This document shows positions 1 to 7,725 of a stretch of DNA of 64,000 nucleotides, in pieces. Within the stretch, counting starts at the first letter, position 1. Every line of letters begins with the position of its first letter. The notes beneath the pieces were generated by a model. That model was not told the DNA's origin. It searched no databases and worked only from the letters and a program-made list of their open reading frames with translations. Made by a program: the position numbers and the translations under genes. The stretch is from Palsa-504 sp963705835 (GTDB lineage: Bacteria > Actinomycetota > Actinomycetes > Streptosporangiales > Streptosporangiaceae): the NCBI GenBank assembly GCA_963705835.1, contig CAVPLC010000047.1, positions 186,001-250,000 on the forward strand. The letters are read 5' to 3'.

Positions 1-122
1 GCGCTATGACCATTCAGCCCGTCACCCGCGGTAGGAGTCATGGTTGGGTGCCGCGCCGGGCGCTCACCTCGCCGGCTATCTCCCGGGGGCATCGCCTGGT
101 GGACGGCGCCGCATGGCCGGGC

Positions 123-692
123 GTGAGGAAGGTCCGCCCCGCAGGCCGGGGGCCGGGGGGCCGGGTACGGGCCTGCGCGCTGGCCGTCATGGGCGCGGCG
201 GCGGCGGCGCTGATGTGCGGCTGCGGCGCGGCCCGGGCACCGGCTGGCGTCACGCCGGAATCCGGCCGTGCGGTCACACCCGCCGTGACGCTGCCGCCCG
301 GCGTCATGCCGGCAGCGCAGGCGTGCAGGCTCGTCACCGGGCGGGAGCCACGGGGGTTCTTCACCGGCATCGAGCAGGTGCACCTGGTCCTGACCACCTA
401 CGCCAAAGGCGAGCCGATCGAGTCACAAGGCGACATCAGCACCGGGATGGCACCCGCCACCCTGGTCTGGGTCGTCGAAGTCCACGCCCGGGCGATTCAC
501 TGGAACCACAGTGCCCCCGCTTTGGCCCCCTCTACGGCCACCGCACAGGCACACGCCGTGCCGGCCTACACCGATTACTCAGTGGTGATCAATGCCCGCA
601 CCGGCTACGGATCCGACGCCGGGGAATGCAACTGCTGGCCACTCCCGCTCCGGCAGGCAGGCACCCTGATCAGCTTGCCCGCCGGCTGCTGA
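123..692 (+). CDS. Putative exported lipoprotein of unknown function
   Basis: About 189 residues. The reading frame is open from position 6, but the GTG at 123 is preferred. From there the protein has a basic N-terminus (VRKVRPAGRG), a hydrophobic alanine-rich stretch and then MCGCGAA, which resembles a degenerate lipobox with Cys near residue 31. The exported part has no domain I recognise. It carries a few cysteines (an ECNCW motif near the C-terminus) and ends in a cysteine. No clear ribosome site precedes the GTG, so the start remains a guess. It sits alone upstream of an IS66 remnant. Export is inferred from the N-terminus; no function is assigned. Confidence 0.55.
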   Translation: MRKVRPAGRGPGGRVRACALAVMGAAAAALMCGCGAARAPAGVTPESGRAVTPAVTLPPGVMPAAQACRLVTGREPRGFFTGIEQVHLVLTTYAKGEPIESQGDISTGMAPATLVWVVEVHARAIHWNHSAPALAPSTATAQAHAVPAYTDYSVVINARTGYGSDAGECNCWPLPLRQAGTLISLPAGC

Positions 693-701
693 GCCCGCTC
701 C

Positions 702-944
702 GTGCCCGTTCGCGGGATTCACCGGAGCCGCCGGCGCAGTGCCGCCGCTGCAGGGCCGGGCCTGGAGGGCGCGGTGGACTCCCTGGCCACCCTCGCCCGG
801 TGGTGCCGCATCCGCAGCCACCTTGACCCAGCAGCATGCCACGGCCTCACCGCACTCGACGCTATCCGCGCCGCCCTCGAGGGAAAACCCTGGCTGCCAC
901 CACTGCCCGCCGTAACCCGATGCCCGGCCGCGCGTTACCCGTGA
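702..944 (+). pseudogene. C-terminal scrap of an IS66-type transposase
   Basis: The 80-residue frame contains CRIRSHL, a histidine-glycine, then LTALDAIRAALEGKPWLPP. This matches the pattern at the very C-terminus of IS66-family transposases (C-IRS-L-A--HG--ALDA----EG-PW-P). The catalytic core and the rest of the element are absent, and the first 20 or so residues do not look homologous. It therefore appears to be a decayed insertion-sequence tail rather than an expressed gene. The family call rests on motif memory, not a search. Confidence 0.5.
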
Positions 945-1032
945 ATGGACACTTGGCTAACCCTGGCGAAAGCCTGAGGCTAGCTATTCCGGCCTGCCTC
1001 GCTCTTCGCCTCGCCAAAGCAGGACGTCCTGG

Positions 1033-1596
1033 TCATGGCACGCCGTCCAGCGACCACGCGGAGGTAGCCATGTCGGTCAGCTGGGCGAGGGTGTTCACCG
1101 GTTGCTTCGCCGTGATCACCCCGTCCGCGTTCACCGCCATCGCGAAGGGCCTCCCGGGTATGCCGAGGACCCGGGCGCATTCGGCGTCCGGCACGGTCAC
1201 GACGCGCACCCCGGCGGGCAGTCGTACGATGACGCTCTCGCTTCCGGGGGCTGTCACGGCGATCAGAGACCTGCCCAGCTCGCCGGGCAGGTCGGAGCTG
1301 GCGATCTCGGCGGCAAGGCTCAGGCAGGGAGCGCATCCGGCGGACAGGAACAGCATGACGGCTGGCCGGCCTCCCAGCAGCGTGGCAGGCTCGGTCACGC
1401 CGCCGTCCCCGACGCTCGCAAACGTCGGCAGCCTGGTCCCTACCTCGGCCGCCGGCGGCAGAATCTGCATCACGGGCCCGGCGGCCGCCCGCTCAAGGTG
1501 TGACGCCATCTGACGCAGGACACCGAGGACCACGACGATCAGGGCGGCGATGGCCAGCCACTGGACGACGATCACGATGGCCCAGCCGGTCGGCAT
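1033..1596 (-). CDS. mauD: MauD-like thioredoxin-fold membrane-anchored protein
   Basis: 187 residues. One N-terminal membrane segment (about residues 5-27) anchors a thioredoxin-like domain outside the membrane. The redox motif is CAPC, in FLSAGCAPC near residue 90. The architecture is that of MauD, which supports disulfide formation or isomerisation in the cysteine-rich methylamine dehydrogenase light chain. A strong ribosome site (GAGGAGG, 5 nt spacing) precedes the ATG. The gene starts 10 nt after mauE and is third in a minus-strand operon behind a Tat-exported cysteine-rich protein. No methylamine dehydrogenase heavy subunit or MauG is present in the window, so the natural substrate is probably the small protein encoded first. 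Confidence 0.8.
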   Translation of the reverse strand: MPTGWAIVIVVQWLAIAALIVVVLGVLRQMASHLERAAAGPVMQILPPAAEVGTRLPTFASVGDGGVTEPATLLGGRPAVMLFLSAGCAPCLSLAAEIASSDLPGELGRSLIAVTAPGSESVIVRLPAGVRVVTVPDAECARVLGIPGRPFAMAVNADGVITAKQPVNTLAQLTDMATSAWSLDGVP

Positions 1597-1606
1597 GACA
1601 ACCTCC

Positions 1607-2179
1607 TCATCTGGAACGAATGGCTAGCGCGGCGGCGAGGATTCGCGCCGTCAGCAGGCAGAGCACGGTGGCCAGCAGGAGCGGGATGCCGGAGCCTGCC
1701 GGAAGCTCGACCGAGAACACTCCTCGCGGGCCGGGCAGAAGCTCCAGGCTGGTGGGCGGGGCAATCGCCACGCAGGTGGCCAGCGCGGCGAGTACAACGT
1801 TGACGGCAACGTGCCGCCAGCTGATCAGCTGCGGCACGGTGCGTCCCCCGCAGCCGCAGTCGAAGATCCGGCCGCGGGTGAGGTTGAGGCCGATCGCTGC
1901 TGAGAAGCACACCAATAGCGCGGCCAGTACGGCGGAAGCCACCCCGGGCGCAACTCCGAGCAGCAGGAGGAGGCCGCCCGCGACCTCGCCAGCCGGGACG
2001 CTTACGGCGATGACCGGAACCAGGCTCGGCGGCAGGATCTCGTAGTTCACGACGGCGAGCTGGAACTCTCGGAGGTTAGCCAGCTTGACGGTTCCGGCGC
2101 GGATGAAAATAGCCGCCATAGCGAAGCGCGTGATCAGCAGCGTCGTCGCCACGACTCCGGCGATACCTGTCTCGTCCAC
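1607..2179 (-). CDS. mauE: MauE/DoxX-type integral membrane protein
   Basis: 190 residues with four to five hydrophobic helices and the FIRAGTVKLANLREF motif near the N-terminus, typical of the MauE branch of the DoxX-like superfamily. A cysteine pair (FDCGCGGRT) lies in a loop mid-protein. In methylotrophs MauE works with MauD in maturing the disulfide-rich MauA. Here it uses a GTG start 18 nt after the stop of the Tat-exported cysteine-rich gene and is followed 10 nt later by mauD, so the three are almost certainly cotranscribed. MauE homologues also occur outside methylamine loci, so the inferred role is redox supply to the extracellular thiol protein, not methylamine oxidation. Confidence 0.78.
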   Translation of the reverse strand: MDETGIAGVVATTLLITRFAMAAIFIRAGTVKLANLREFQLAVVNYEILPPSLVPVIAVSVPAGEVAGGLLLLLGVAPGVASAVLAALLVCFSAAIGLNLTRGRIFDCGCGGRTVPQLISWRHVAVNVVLAALATCVAIAPPTSLELLPGPRGVFSVELPAGSGIPLLLATVLCLLTARILAAALAIRSR

Positions 2180-2197
2180 AGTCAGCTGTGCAGGGTG

Positions 2198-2575
2198 TCA
2201 GGTAAGGGTGAAATTGTTGCCTCCGCCCAAGCAGTAATAACCCGAAAAACCAATAATGGGGATGCCGTTGACGATCGTTTGTCCCCAGCAGAAGTGGCAG
2301 TACACGCCAGATGGCGTACAGGGTCCACCGCAGCACCCCTTGCAAAGCTGGCATATCACGGAAGTGGCCCCCACTGTCGCGGCTTGTGAGTCCTGTTCCC
2401 TCGCGCCGCGGACCTTCATTCCCCCCTCAGCTCGGGTAGCTGCCGCGGCAGGCTTCAGTCCAGCGACATCGGCGAGGCCGCTCAGGGCTGCCGTCGCTAC
2501 CGCGGTCACGCCGAGCTGACGGAGGAATTTCCTGCGCCCGCTCGGCGGCTGCGCGTCGTGCTGGTGCTTGTCCAT
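2198..2575 (-). CDS. Tat-exported 8-cysteine small protein
   Basis: 125 residues from the ATG at 2575, which has GGAGGGAGA just upstream; the longer frame to 2641 is less likely. The N-terminus carries a twin-arginine signal, RRKFLRQLG, followed by a hydrophobic alanine-rich stretch. The mature C-terminal half is cysteine-dense: CQLCKGCCGGPC, then YCHFCWGQ, then YYCLGGG, eight cysteines in about 45 residues and one tryptophan, ending in NNFTLT. Gene order (small Cys-rich protein, MauE, MauD) mirrors the mauE-mauD-mauA block of methylamine loci. The protein could be a reduced MauA-like subunit or an unrelated disulfide-stabilised or metal-binding peptide. I do not recognise the family. Confidence 0.75.
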   Translation of the reverse strand: MDKHQHDAQPPSGRRKFLRQLGVTAVATAALSGLADVAGLKPAAAATRAEGGMKVRGAREQDSQAATVGATSVICQLCKGCCGGPCTPSGVYCHFCWGQTIVNGIPIIGFSGYYCLGGGNNFTLT

Positions 2576-2766
2576 CAGATTCTCCCTCCGCGATCCGGAA
2601 TGGGCGTCGCAGAGCACGAAGACCGGGGGCCGATGACCCACCCGCGCCGCGCCGTAGGGCAGGGGAAGCTGTCAGAAGCTTGCATATACGGCACACCCCA
2701 CTCATAGCGTGCTATCCGTCTTATGGTCAAGATTGCATGGTTACCGTTATCACTCGACTTTCGTCG

Positions 2767-3797
2767 TTATGCGGCGAGGTCTTCCCAGGCCGGGCGGAGG
2801 ACGCTGATTTCTTCGGGGGTCGGCTGGTCAGGGCGAGATGCCTTAAATCTGGCGGCGATGATGACGCGGCGGAGCTTGGCGCCCATGTCGGCGGTGGACG
2901 GCTGGGCTTTGCTGGCGTACCAGGGGGCGCGGGCCCGGTGTTCGGCCACGTCGGCGGGGTCGTGGCCGGCGGTGGCGTACCAGCAGGTGGCGATGGCCTG
3001 GCAGGCGAGCTGGAACGGGACGGTCCGCTCGACCGCGCGGGCGGTGCGGTTGCGGGCCTGCCCGGCGCCGAAGACCTGCCGGGCGTCTTCGATCGCGACC
3101 TCGATGGACCATCTGCTGGCGTATCGCTCGATCACCTGGGCGGCGGTGGCGGCCGTATCGGTGGTGACCAGGGCCAGGTCATATCCGGCCGCTGACCGGT
3201 CGCGGATCAGCACGGCGGTAACCTGCCTGGCGCCGAAGACCGTGGGCCACAGGCAGGTGACCGCGGCGGCGGAGATGGTGGCGGTCTTGCCGTAGCGGGT
3301 GACGGTGACCTGCGTAAACGCGGTCGTGGCGGCGAGCTTTGCCAGGCAGGGGAGCCGGTCTCCCTTGGTCCGGGGCCGGCCGCGCCGGCCGGCGCGCGCC
3401 GGCGGCAGCCCGTGCAGGGCGGCGTCCTTACGCAGCCGGGTGGTCCAGGTCACGGCGGCCGGCAGCTTCTTCAGCTCGCCCCCGGCGTAGGCGGAATCGG
3501 CCACGACGCGGATGTGGCGGCCGGGCAGCGCGCCGGCGATCATCTGTGCCATGCGGCGGGCCAGCCACAGCCGGGAGGCGGCCAGATCCGGGACAAGCCC
3601 GCGCCGGCCAGCATCCCGCACACCGTCCGCTTCCCGGCCTGGGACAAGAATCCGCAGGCCAGGCCGCAGAAGGTCCGGAACGACGGCGCGGTGACCAACG
3701 GCCCGAACACCGCCAGCAGACTGGCCAGCGAGGCAGGAACCGGCAGCGTCGCATCCGGGAGCATCGGCGGGAACCCCGTTTCATCAGCGGTTTTCAT
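2767..3797 (-). pseudogene. DDE transposase with internal deletion and frameshift
   Basis: The N-terminal part (ATG at 3797, starting MKTADETGFPPMLPD) ends near GAGLSRIW at about 3590. The C-terminal part continues in another frame from PDLAASRLWLARRMAQ to the stop at 2767. It includes the VVADSAYAGGELKKLP segment, an RRGRPRTKGDRLP basic stretch and the YASRWSIEVAIEDARQ block with the DDE-type glutamate. Intact relatives (large actinobacterial DDE transposases, IS701/IS4-like) have a long segment between these two, including the first catalytic aspartate (an IDDT motif). Here it is missing, so the element cannot encode active transposase. Possible end sequences lie at about 2744-2760 and 3833-3868. 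Confidence 0.75.
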
Positions 3798-3832
3798 CCA
3801 GGCAGCGCCAGGCCGCCCCCGCCGCGCGGCTC

Positions 3833-3868
3833 CGGGGCTTGAGTAACAACGGAACGGCCAGTGGCGGG
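3833..3868. repeat. Repeat copy 1: transposon-end-like motif
   Basis: The motif, read on the plus strand, is CGGGGCTTGAGTAAC followed by AACGGAACGGCCAGTGGCGG. It lies 36-71 nt upstream of the transposase start. It matches, in inverse orientation, the sequence at 6142-6175 over nearly its whole length. Its inner half (CCGTTGTTACTCAA on the minus strand) also resembles CCGTTATCACTCGA at about 2747-2760 beyond the other end of the transposase. It may be a terminal inverted repeat. Confidence 0.6.
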
Positions 3869-4055
3869 AACTAAGCAATCCTCGTTGAGTTCGTCCGTCA
3901 GCCGATAGTGTCCTGCCGTCCCGATTGGGCCCTGCTCGACCTGGACGACGTGCGCTGGGAGCTGGGCCGGTTCGGCAAGCTGAATGTCCGCCACGGCAAG
4001 GGGTCCCGGCGGCGTGGCCCCAAGCCGCGCGGCCTGCATCAGCGACGGCACCCCG

Positions 4056-4274
4056 ATGGCGTGGATCGACTGGGACGCGGTCATCACCGCCCTCGACAGC
4101 GGACGCCTGCCGGCTTCTGGCGGGGAGAAGCGCATCGTGCGCATCGCGGCCAGCCTCGCCGCCGGCCACCCCGTGATGCCATCCCCCGGCCTCGACCACG
4201 GCAACACCAGCCTCGTGATCAAGGCCGTCTTGCATGCAGCTGGGCAGATCAAGGCACGGGCAAGCGAGCCATGA
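4056..4274 (+). CDS. Small conserved actinobacterial protein of unknown function
   Basis: 72 residues from the ATG at 4056, beginning MAWIDWDAVITALDSGR, then PASGGEKRIVRIAASLAAG, then an LDHGNTSLVIKAVLHAAG block. This pattern resembles a small soluble protein common in actinomycetes, often near regulatory or mobile genes. Compared with what I recall of the family, the middle (after GHPV) looks shortened and the tail (QIKARASEP) atypical, so it may be slightly damaged. The upstream frame to 3984 is open but lacks the conserved look. Function unknown. Confidence 0.5.
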   Translation: MAWIDWDAVITALDSGRLPASGGEKRIVRIAASLAAGHPVMPSPGLDHGNTSLVIKAVLHAAGQIKARASEP

Positions 4275-4376
4275 CACGTTGGAGCGATGGTTTGAAGCTG
4301 ACCGTTGACCGGTGCGAGCCGGGGCCTGGAACGCCCGTGGCTTCGGGCAGCGAAGCCGTACCCAGATGTGGCGGGT

Positions 4377-5120
4377 TCAGGCGATAAGCAGGCGAGCGCC
4401 AAGCTCTGCCGCCTCGAGATCGACGAGGTCGCGGTTGCGTTCGGCCCACCGGCCTGAGGCGAGGTCATCACGGAGGCTGTGCACTGCCCTCTGCTCGGCG
4501 TCCGGCCCGACTCCGGCCCAGACCGATATTCCGCGACGGACATTCTCGTCCAGGTATGCCTCGGGCCGGCGCCAGTAGGCCTCGAAGAAGCCGTCAGCGC
4601 AGTCCCACGGGATGGGCACCGGTTCCATCCGGGCTCCGATCGCGCGGGCCAGCTCGGTCGGCGATGCCAAGACTCTGCAGGCTCTCAAGGCAGCGAACTC
4701 GGGCAGGTAGTCGCGAGTCAGCCAGAACTGGCTAGGGTCACTGGTGTCGAACAGGAACACCACCACGCGGCGAGCGGCGCGCCGCATCTCTCGCAGGCCG
4801 GCGATCGGGTCCTGCCAGTGATGAACGGTGCAAACAGCCATCGCGGCGTCGAAGGACTGGTCATCGAACGGCAGGTTCTCGGCAGATCCAGCCAGGCACG
4901 GCGCTGCGTCCGGGGGGCGCTGCGAACGCATGAGCGCTGACGGTTCCACCGCGAGGACGCGGCGGTCGGGGGGCTCGTAGGACCCGGTGCCCGCCCCGAC
5001 GTTCAGTATGGTCCGGGCATCGCCGAGCGCAGCCCAGATCTGCGCAGCGATGCGCGGTTCAGTGCGCCGTGTCACGGTATAGGTGGCTCCGATGGTGTCG
5101 TACAACCGCGCGCTGGACAT
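4377..5120 (-). CDS. Class I SAM-dependent methyltransferase
   Basis: About 247 residues. SAM-binding motif I is ILNVGAGTGSYE near residue 40. It is followed by LAVEPS (motif II acidic position) and AMAVCTVHHWQDP, the Methyltransf_11 signature for the motif IV region. The start is placed at the ATG 5120 with AAAGG 8 nt upstream; a GTG at 5126 is also possible. The C-terminal half contains an aromatic-rich substrate region (FEAYWRRPEAYLDE). Similar proteins methylate small molecules, but neither the substrate nor the neighbours indicate which. It is a single-gene unit. Confidence 0.85.
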   Translation of the reverse strand: MSSARLYDTIGATYTVTRRTEPRIAAQIWAALGDARTILNVGAGTGSYEPPDRRVLAVEPSALMRSQRPPDAAPCLAGSAENLPFDDQSFDAAMAVCTVHHWQDPIAGLREMRRAARRVVVFLFDTSDPSQFWLTRDYLPEFAALRACRVLASPTELARAIGARMEPVPIPWDCADGFFEAYWRRPEAYLDENVRRGISVWAGVGPDAEQRAVHSLRDDLASGRWAERNRDLVDLEAAELGARLLIA

Positions 5121-5429
5121 TGACACTGCCTTTCTGGTTGGTCACCACCGTCGTCCCCGCACCGCGCTTGATCATGCCCAATACGCGGCGAAGCCGCCTC
5201 GGCGACGGCCAGCCGCGACCTCAAGACGCTCCGCACCTGACCTCGCCAACTTCGCGATCCTCCTCGGCGGCAACGATGGCGAGCACCTCCTCGCCCCGGA
5301 CGCGAACTCACCGGAATTCTGATGCTGACGATCGCCAATGCCGTGAGTTCAGCGCCAAGAACCTTCAGTCTGGGTGAACTCACGGCCTTCTTGCCGGTAA
5401 GCAACTTGCCGCCAGGGGGCAAAGCGAGT
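5121..5429. other. Intergenic stretch without a supported gene
   Basis: About 309 bases between the methyltransferase start and the 3' end of the next minus-strand gene. Short frames exist on both strands but none has a ribosome site, a recognisable domain or a convincing start. A minus-strand fragment with an EEVLAIVAAEEDREVGEV-like translation could be the tail of a lost gene. I assign nothing here. Confidence 0.5.
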
Positions 5430-6083
5430 TCAGCTGTCACGTGTCGTGATCGCGATCAGTCCGTCAGCATCTCGGCGCAGGGTCGCGGCCAGCTGGTTGC
5501 GTGCCGTCTCGGGAATCCCGTCCGGGAGTTTGCCGCCGTCCGCGGCCAGGTCGGCGGCGCCGCTGATGTACCTGGCCGCACGGCGCAGCAACGCCGGCGG
5601 GAACAGGATCCCTGCCGGGTCGCCGGCCTGCTCCGGCGCGGCGCCAGCGGTGATCTGCCCGAACCCGGACAGCGTCTGCGCGTAGGTGGTGATGACGTCC
5701 CCGAGGTGGGCGGGCGGCTCGTTCGCCGCCCGCACCTGCATCGCCTCGGCCAGGGCCGCGACGGTGATCCCCACCAGGGCCAGCGACAGCGGAACGGTCC
5801 GTGGCGCCTCCATCAGGTCGGCGCCGGGCCGTTCGCCGGCGACCTCGAACAGCATCCGCCGTGCCATGTCCTTGATGATCTCGTCGCCGAGATAGGTGCG
5901 GGCGGTCGCCTCGGTGACCCTCATGAGGGCCGCTACGGCACGGACCTGCCCGGTGATCAGCTCACCGGCACGCTGCCGATCAAGGTGCATGCCGGACGCA
6001 GCGAGCTCCTCCAGGAACACGTCGATCTTGCTGTCGAGCCACGTACGTCTAGGCACGTGGCAAGTCTTCCATCCTCCCGCCAC
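5430..6083 (-). CDS. Actinobacterial unknown with helix-turn-helix-like N-terminus
   Basis: 217 residues if the first start is used; a GTG at 6056 (VPRRTWLDSK) is equally plausible. The N-terminal quarter contains VAALMRVTEATARTYLGDEI, which reads like a helix-turn-helix and suggests nucleic-acid binding. The rest is alpha-helical with no family I can name. It is transcribed away from the gene at 6197, and the two starts flank a dyad repeat (6098-6175). The arrangement suggests a divergent pair sharing a control region. Confidence 0.6.
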   Translation of the reverse strand: MAGGWKTCHVPRRTWLDSKIDVFLEELAASGMHLDRQRAGELITGQVRAVAALMRVTEATARTYLGDEIIKDMARRMLFEVAGERPGADLMEAPRTVPLSLALVGITVAALAEAMQVRAANEPPAHLGDVITTYAQTLSGFGQITAGAAPEQAGDPAGILFPPALLRRAARYISGAADLAADGGKLPDGIPETARNQLAATLRRDADGLIAITTRDS

Positions 6084-6097
6084 GGAGCTCAGTTACT

Positions 6098-6175
6098 CCG
6101 AACGGCCGGTGGCGGTAACCCAGTGGTCCTCAGCCCGCTATCGCCACTGGCCGTTCTGCTGTTGCTCAAGCCCCG
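6098..6175. repeat. Repeat copy 2: long dyad between divergent genes
   Basis: GAACGGCCGGTGGCG at 6098-6112 and CGCCACTGGCCGTTC at 6142-6156 form a 14-of-15 inverted repeat separated by 29 nt. The right arm continues as TGCTGTTGCTCAAGCCCCG, matching repeat copy 1 almost base for base in inverse orientation. The left arm is flanked by CTCAGTTACTCC, an imperfect echo of the same extension. Each arm lies 10-45 nt upstream of a divergent start codon. Confidence 0.7.
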
Positions 6176-6196
6176 CTCCGCCCGGCCCCAGCCATC

Positions 6197-6904
6197 ATGG
6201 ACAGCGTGCCAGAAACACCTGACCCGCAGACCCGGACCGCAGTCACCCGCCGGATCATCGCCCACGTCACACGCGGCTGGCCCCGCCTCGGCGAGCCCAT
6301 CGTGCGCCACCGCGGACAATTCTGCTATGTCTCTGCCCTCCTGCCCGGCCACCGCGAGCCCACGCCGATCCTGCGGCTGCGCTACCAGGGATCAGCCGAC
6401 CGCTGGGCCATCGGGATCTACCTGGCCAGCAGCGGCCAGTACACCGAGTCCGAGCTGCCCGCCTCCTTCGGGCCCAAGACCGGTACGCCCGAAGAAGGGG
6501 TCGATGACACCTTCATCCTCTACGCGGGCCCCAAAACCGGCCACTTACGGCCCTCAGCCCGCACCCGGGCCCAGGCCACGAAAGTGCGAAACACGAGTTA
6601 TCAGGCAAGTGCTAAATATCCCGGGATGGCAGCGGATGGTACGTCTGCGGCGCGGCTGATTGCTGGATCGTGGGCGCGACACAAGCCGACGGTCAGGCGC
6701 GTCGCCGGGCCTGCTCGTCTGGGTCGGCGTCGCCTTGGCGCCAGTTCTTGGCGAGGGCGACGAGGCCGCGAACCAGGTCGGGGGCAGCCGACCCCGTCGG
6801 CACCTAGGGGTAGTTTGTTAATTCGGGATGTAGAGGTGCAGGCCGCAGCCTGCCGCGACCGCTTACGTTTGCCCGCGTTTCCTCCGAGGCCGATGTGGCT
6901 GTGA
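6197..6904 (+). CDS. Conserved actinobacterial unknown with non-homologous tail
   Basis: The frame is 235 residues, but only about the first 120 look like a real protein: a helical start (RRIIAHVTRGWPRLGEP), then VRHRGQFCYVSALLPG, LRLRYQGSADRWAIGIYLAS, and a TPEEGVDDTFILYAG ending. These resemble a small protein family I recall from Streptomyces as hypotheticals that end at about this point. The remaining ~110 residues are arginine-rich and overlap an opposite-strand gene remnant, so the original stop was probably lost by mutation or deletion near 6560-6610. Divergent from 5430-6083. Confidence 0.55.
   Translation: MDSVPETPDPQTRTAVTRRIIAHVTRGWPRLGEPIVRHRGQFCYVSALLPGHREPTPILRLRYQGSADRWAIGIYLASSGQYTESELPASFGPKTGTPEEGVDDTFILYAGPKTGHLRPSARTRAQATKVRNTSYQASAKYPGMAADGTSAARLIAGSWARHKPTVRRVAGPARLGRRRLGASSWRGRRGREPGRGQPTPSAPRGSLLIRDVEVQAAACRDRLRLPAFPPRPMWL
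6693..6803 (-). pseudogene. C-terminal gene remnant (~36 codons)
   Basis: The minus-strand frame reads a hydrophobic/charged helix, PDLVRGLVALAKNWRQGD, then ADPDEQARRRA and a stop. This looks like the end of an actinobacterial coding sequence rather than a shadow of the plus-strand frame, whose translation here is low-complexity. No upstream part survives; the sequence beyond 6803 does not continue the frame sensibly. The parent family is unknown. Confidence 0.3.
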
Positions 6905-7033
6905 GCCTGGCGCCGGATCGCCGTTATGCACGGGTAAGCCCTCGGCTTGAGGAACGCGCGTCCCCTTCTCCTCGAACACAGTGTCGGCCTGTGATCGTGT
7001 CAGGCGGACGCGATCTGGCAGTATCATCGCCCG

Positions 7034-7555
7034 GTGGTGAGAACTGACCGGACGCCCGCGGTCGGGCTCGGGACACTGGACGATGCGGCGCTCGAGGAGC
7101 TCGTGGCCCGCGCCGTTCCAGACACCGCGCTCGAGGACGTCATGCCGGTCACGCCAGGGCCAGCGGAATGGACTCCTGCGCGGCTTCAAGCGTTCATCGA
7201 ATTTCATCGAGGCCGGCGCGGAGGCCTGGAAGGCCCGGCGCGCGAGGTCAGCTTCGTGGTCCGAGTCGATGGCGTGGCCTGCGGAGTGGTCCGCCTCCAG
7301 CGCGTCTCGCCGGGAGCGCTGGAAGTCGGCATGTGGCTGGCTCGCTCGGCGCGCGGCCGCGGTGCCGGCGGCCAGGTGCTCGTCGCGGCAGCCCAGCGTG
7401 CGGCGGAACTCGGCGCCCGGAAGCTGGTCGCCGAGACGACGGCCGGCAACCTCGCGGCCCTGGCCGCCCTGCAGCGCATTGGCGCGCGCATCTCGAGCCC
7501 ATCGGAAACAGGGGCTGTTCACGCCGAGCTCGACCTGACCAGGTTCACCGGCTGA
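7034..7555 (+). CDS. GNAT-family N-acetyltransferase (RimJ/RimL-like)
   Basis: 173 residues starting at GTG 7034. The acetyl-CoA-binding core is visible: beta-strand LEVGMWLARSARGRGAGG (the R/Q-x-x-G-x-G/A loop) near residues 95-115, followed by LVAAAQRAAELGARKLVAET and the NLAALAALQRIGARI helix typical of the Acetyltransf_3 group. N-terminal EWTPARLQAFIEFHRG also fits. Such enzymes acetylate small molecules or ribosomal proteins; the substrate cannot be deduced. The gene stands alone with no operon partner. Confidence 0.85.
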   Translation: MVRTDRTPAVGLGTLDDAALEELVARAVPDTALEDVMPVTPGPAEWTPARLQAFIEFHRGRRGGLEGPAREVSFVVRVDGVACGVVRLQRVSPGALEVGMWLARSARGRGAGGQVLVAAAQRAAELGARKLVAETTAGNLAALAALQRIGARISSPSETGAVHAELDLTRFTG

Positions 7556-7725
7556 CCATTCCGGTGCCGCTACTTGATGCCGGCCGTTCTGACGCCACCA
7601 AGAACCGCCACGTCGGGCGCGGCGCGCTCCTGGCCGAAGTGGACTCCGGCAACGTTTGTGCTGGCGGTGCTAAAGGGTCAGGTCGGCTGCAAGGCGTTTG
7701 ACCAGATGGCCGGGGAGCTGAAAGC

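Noticed and set aside
1033..2575. Calling the MauE/MauD cassette a methylamine dehydrogenase operon.
   Set aside because: No MauB-type heavy subunit, MauG or amicyanin gene is visible, and the small protein is far shorter than MauA.
5322..6659. A 445-residue plus-strand frame.
   Set aside because: Antisense to the better-supported minus-strand gene at 5430-6083; arginine/proline-rich with no ribosome site or domain.
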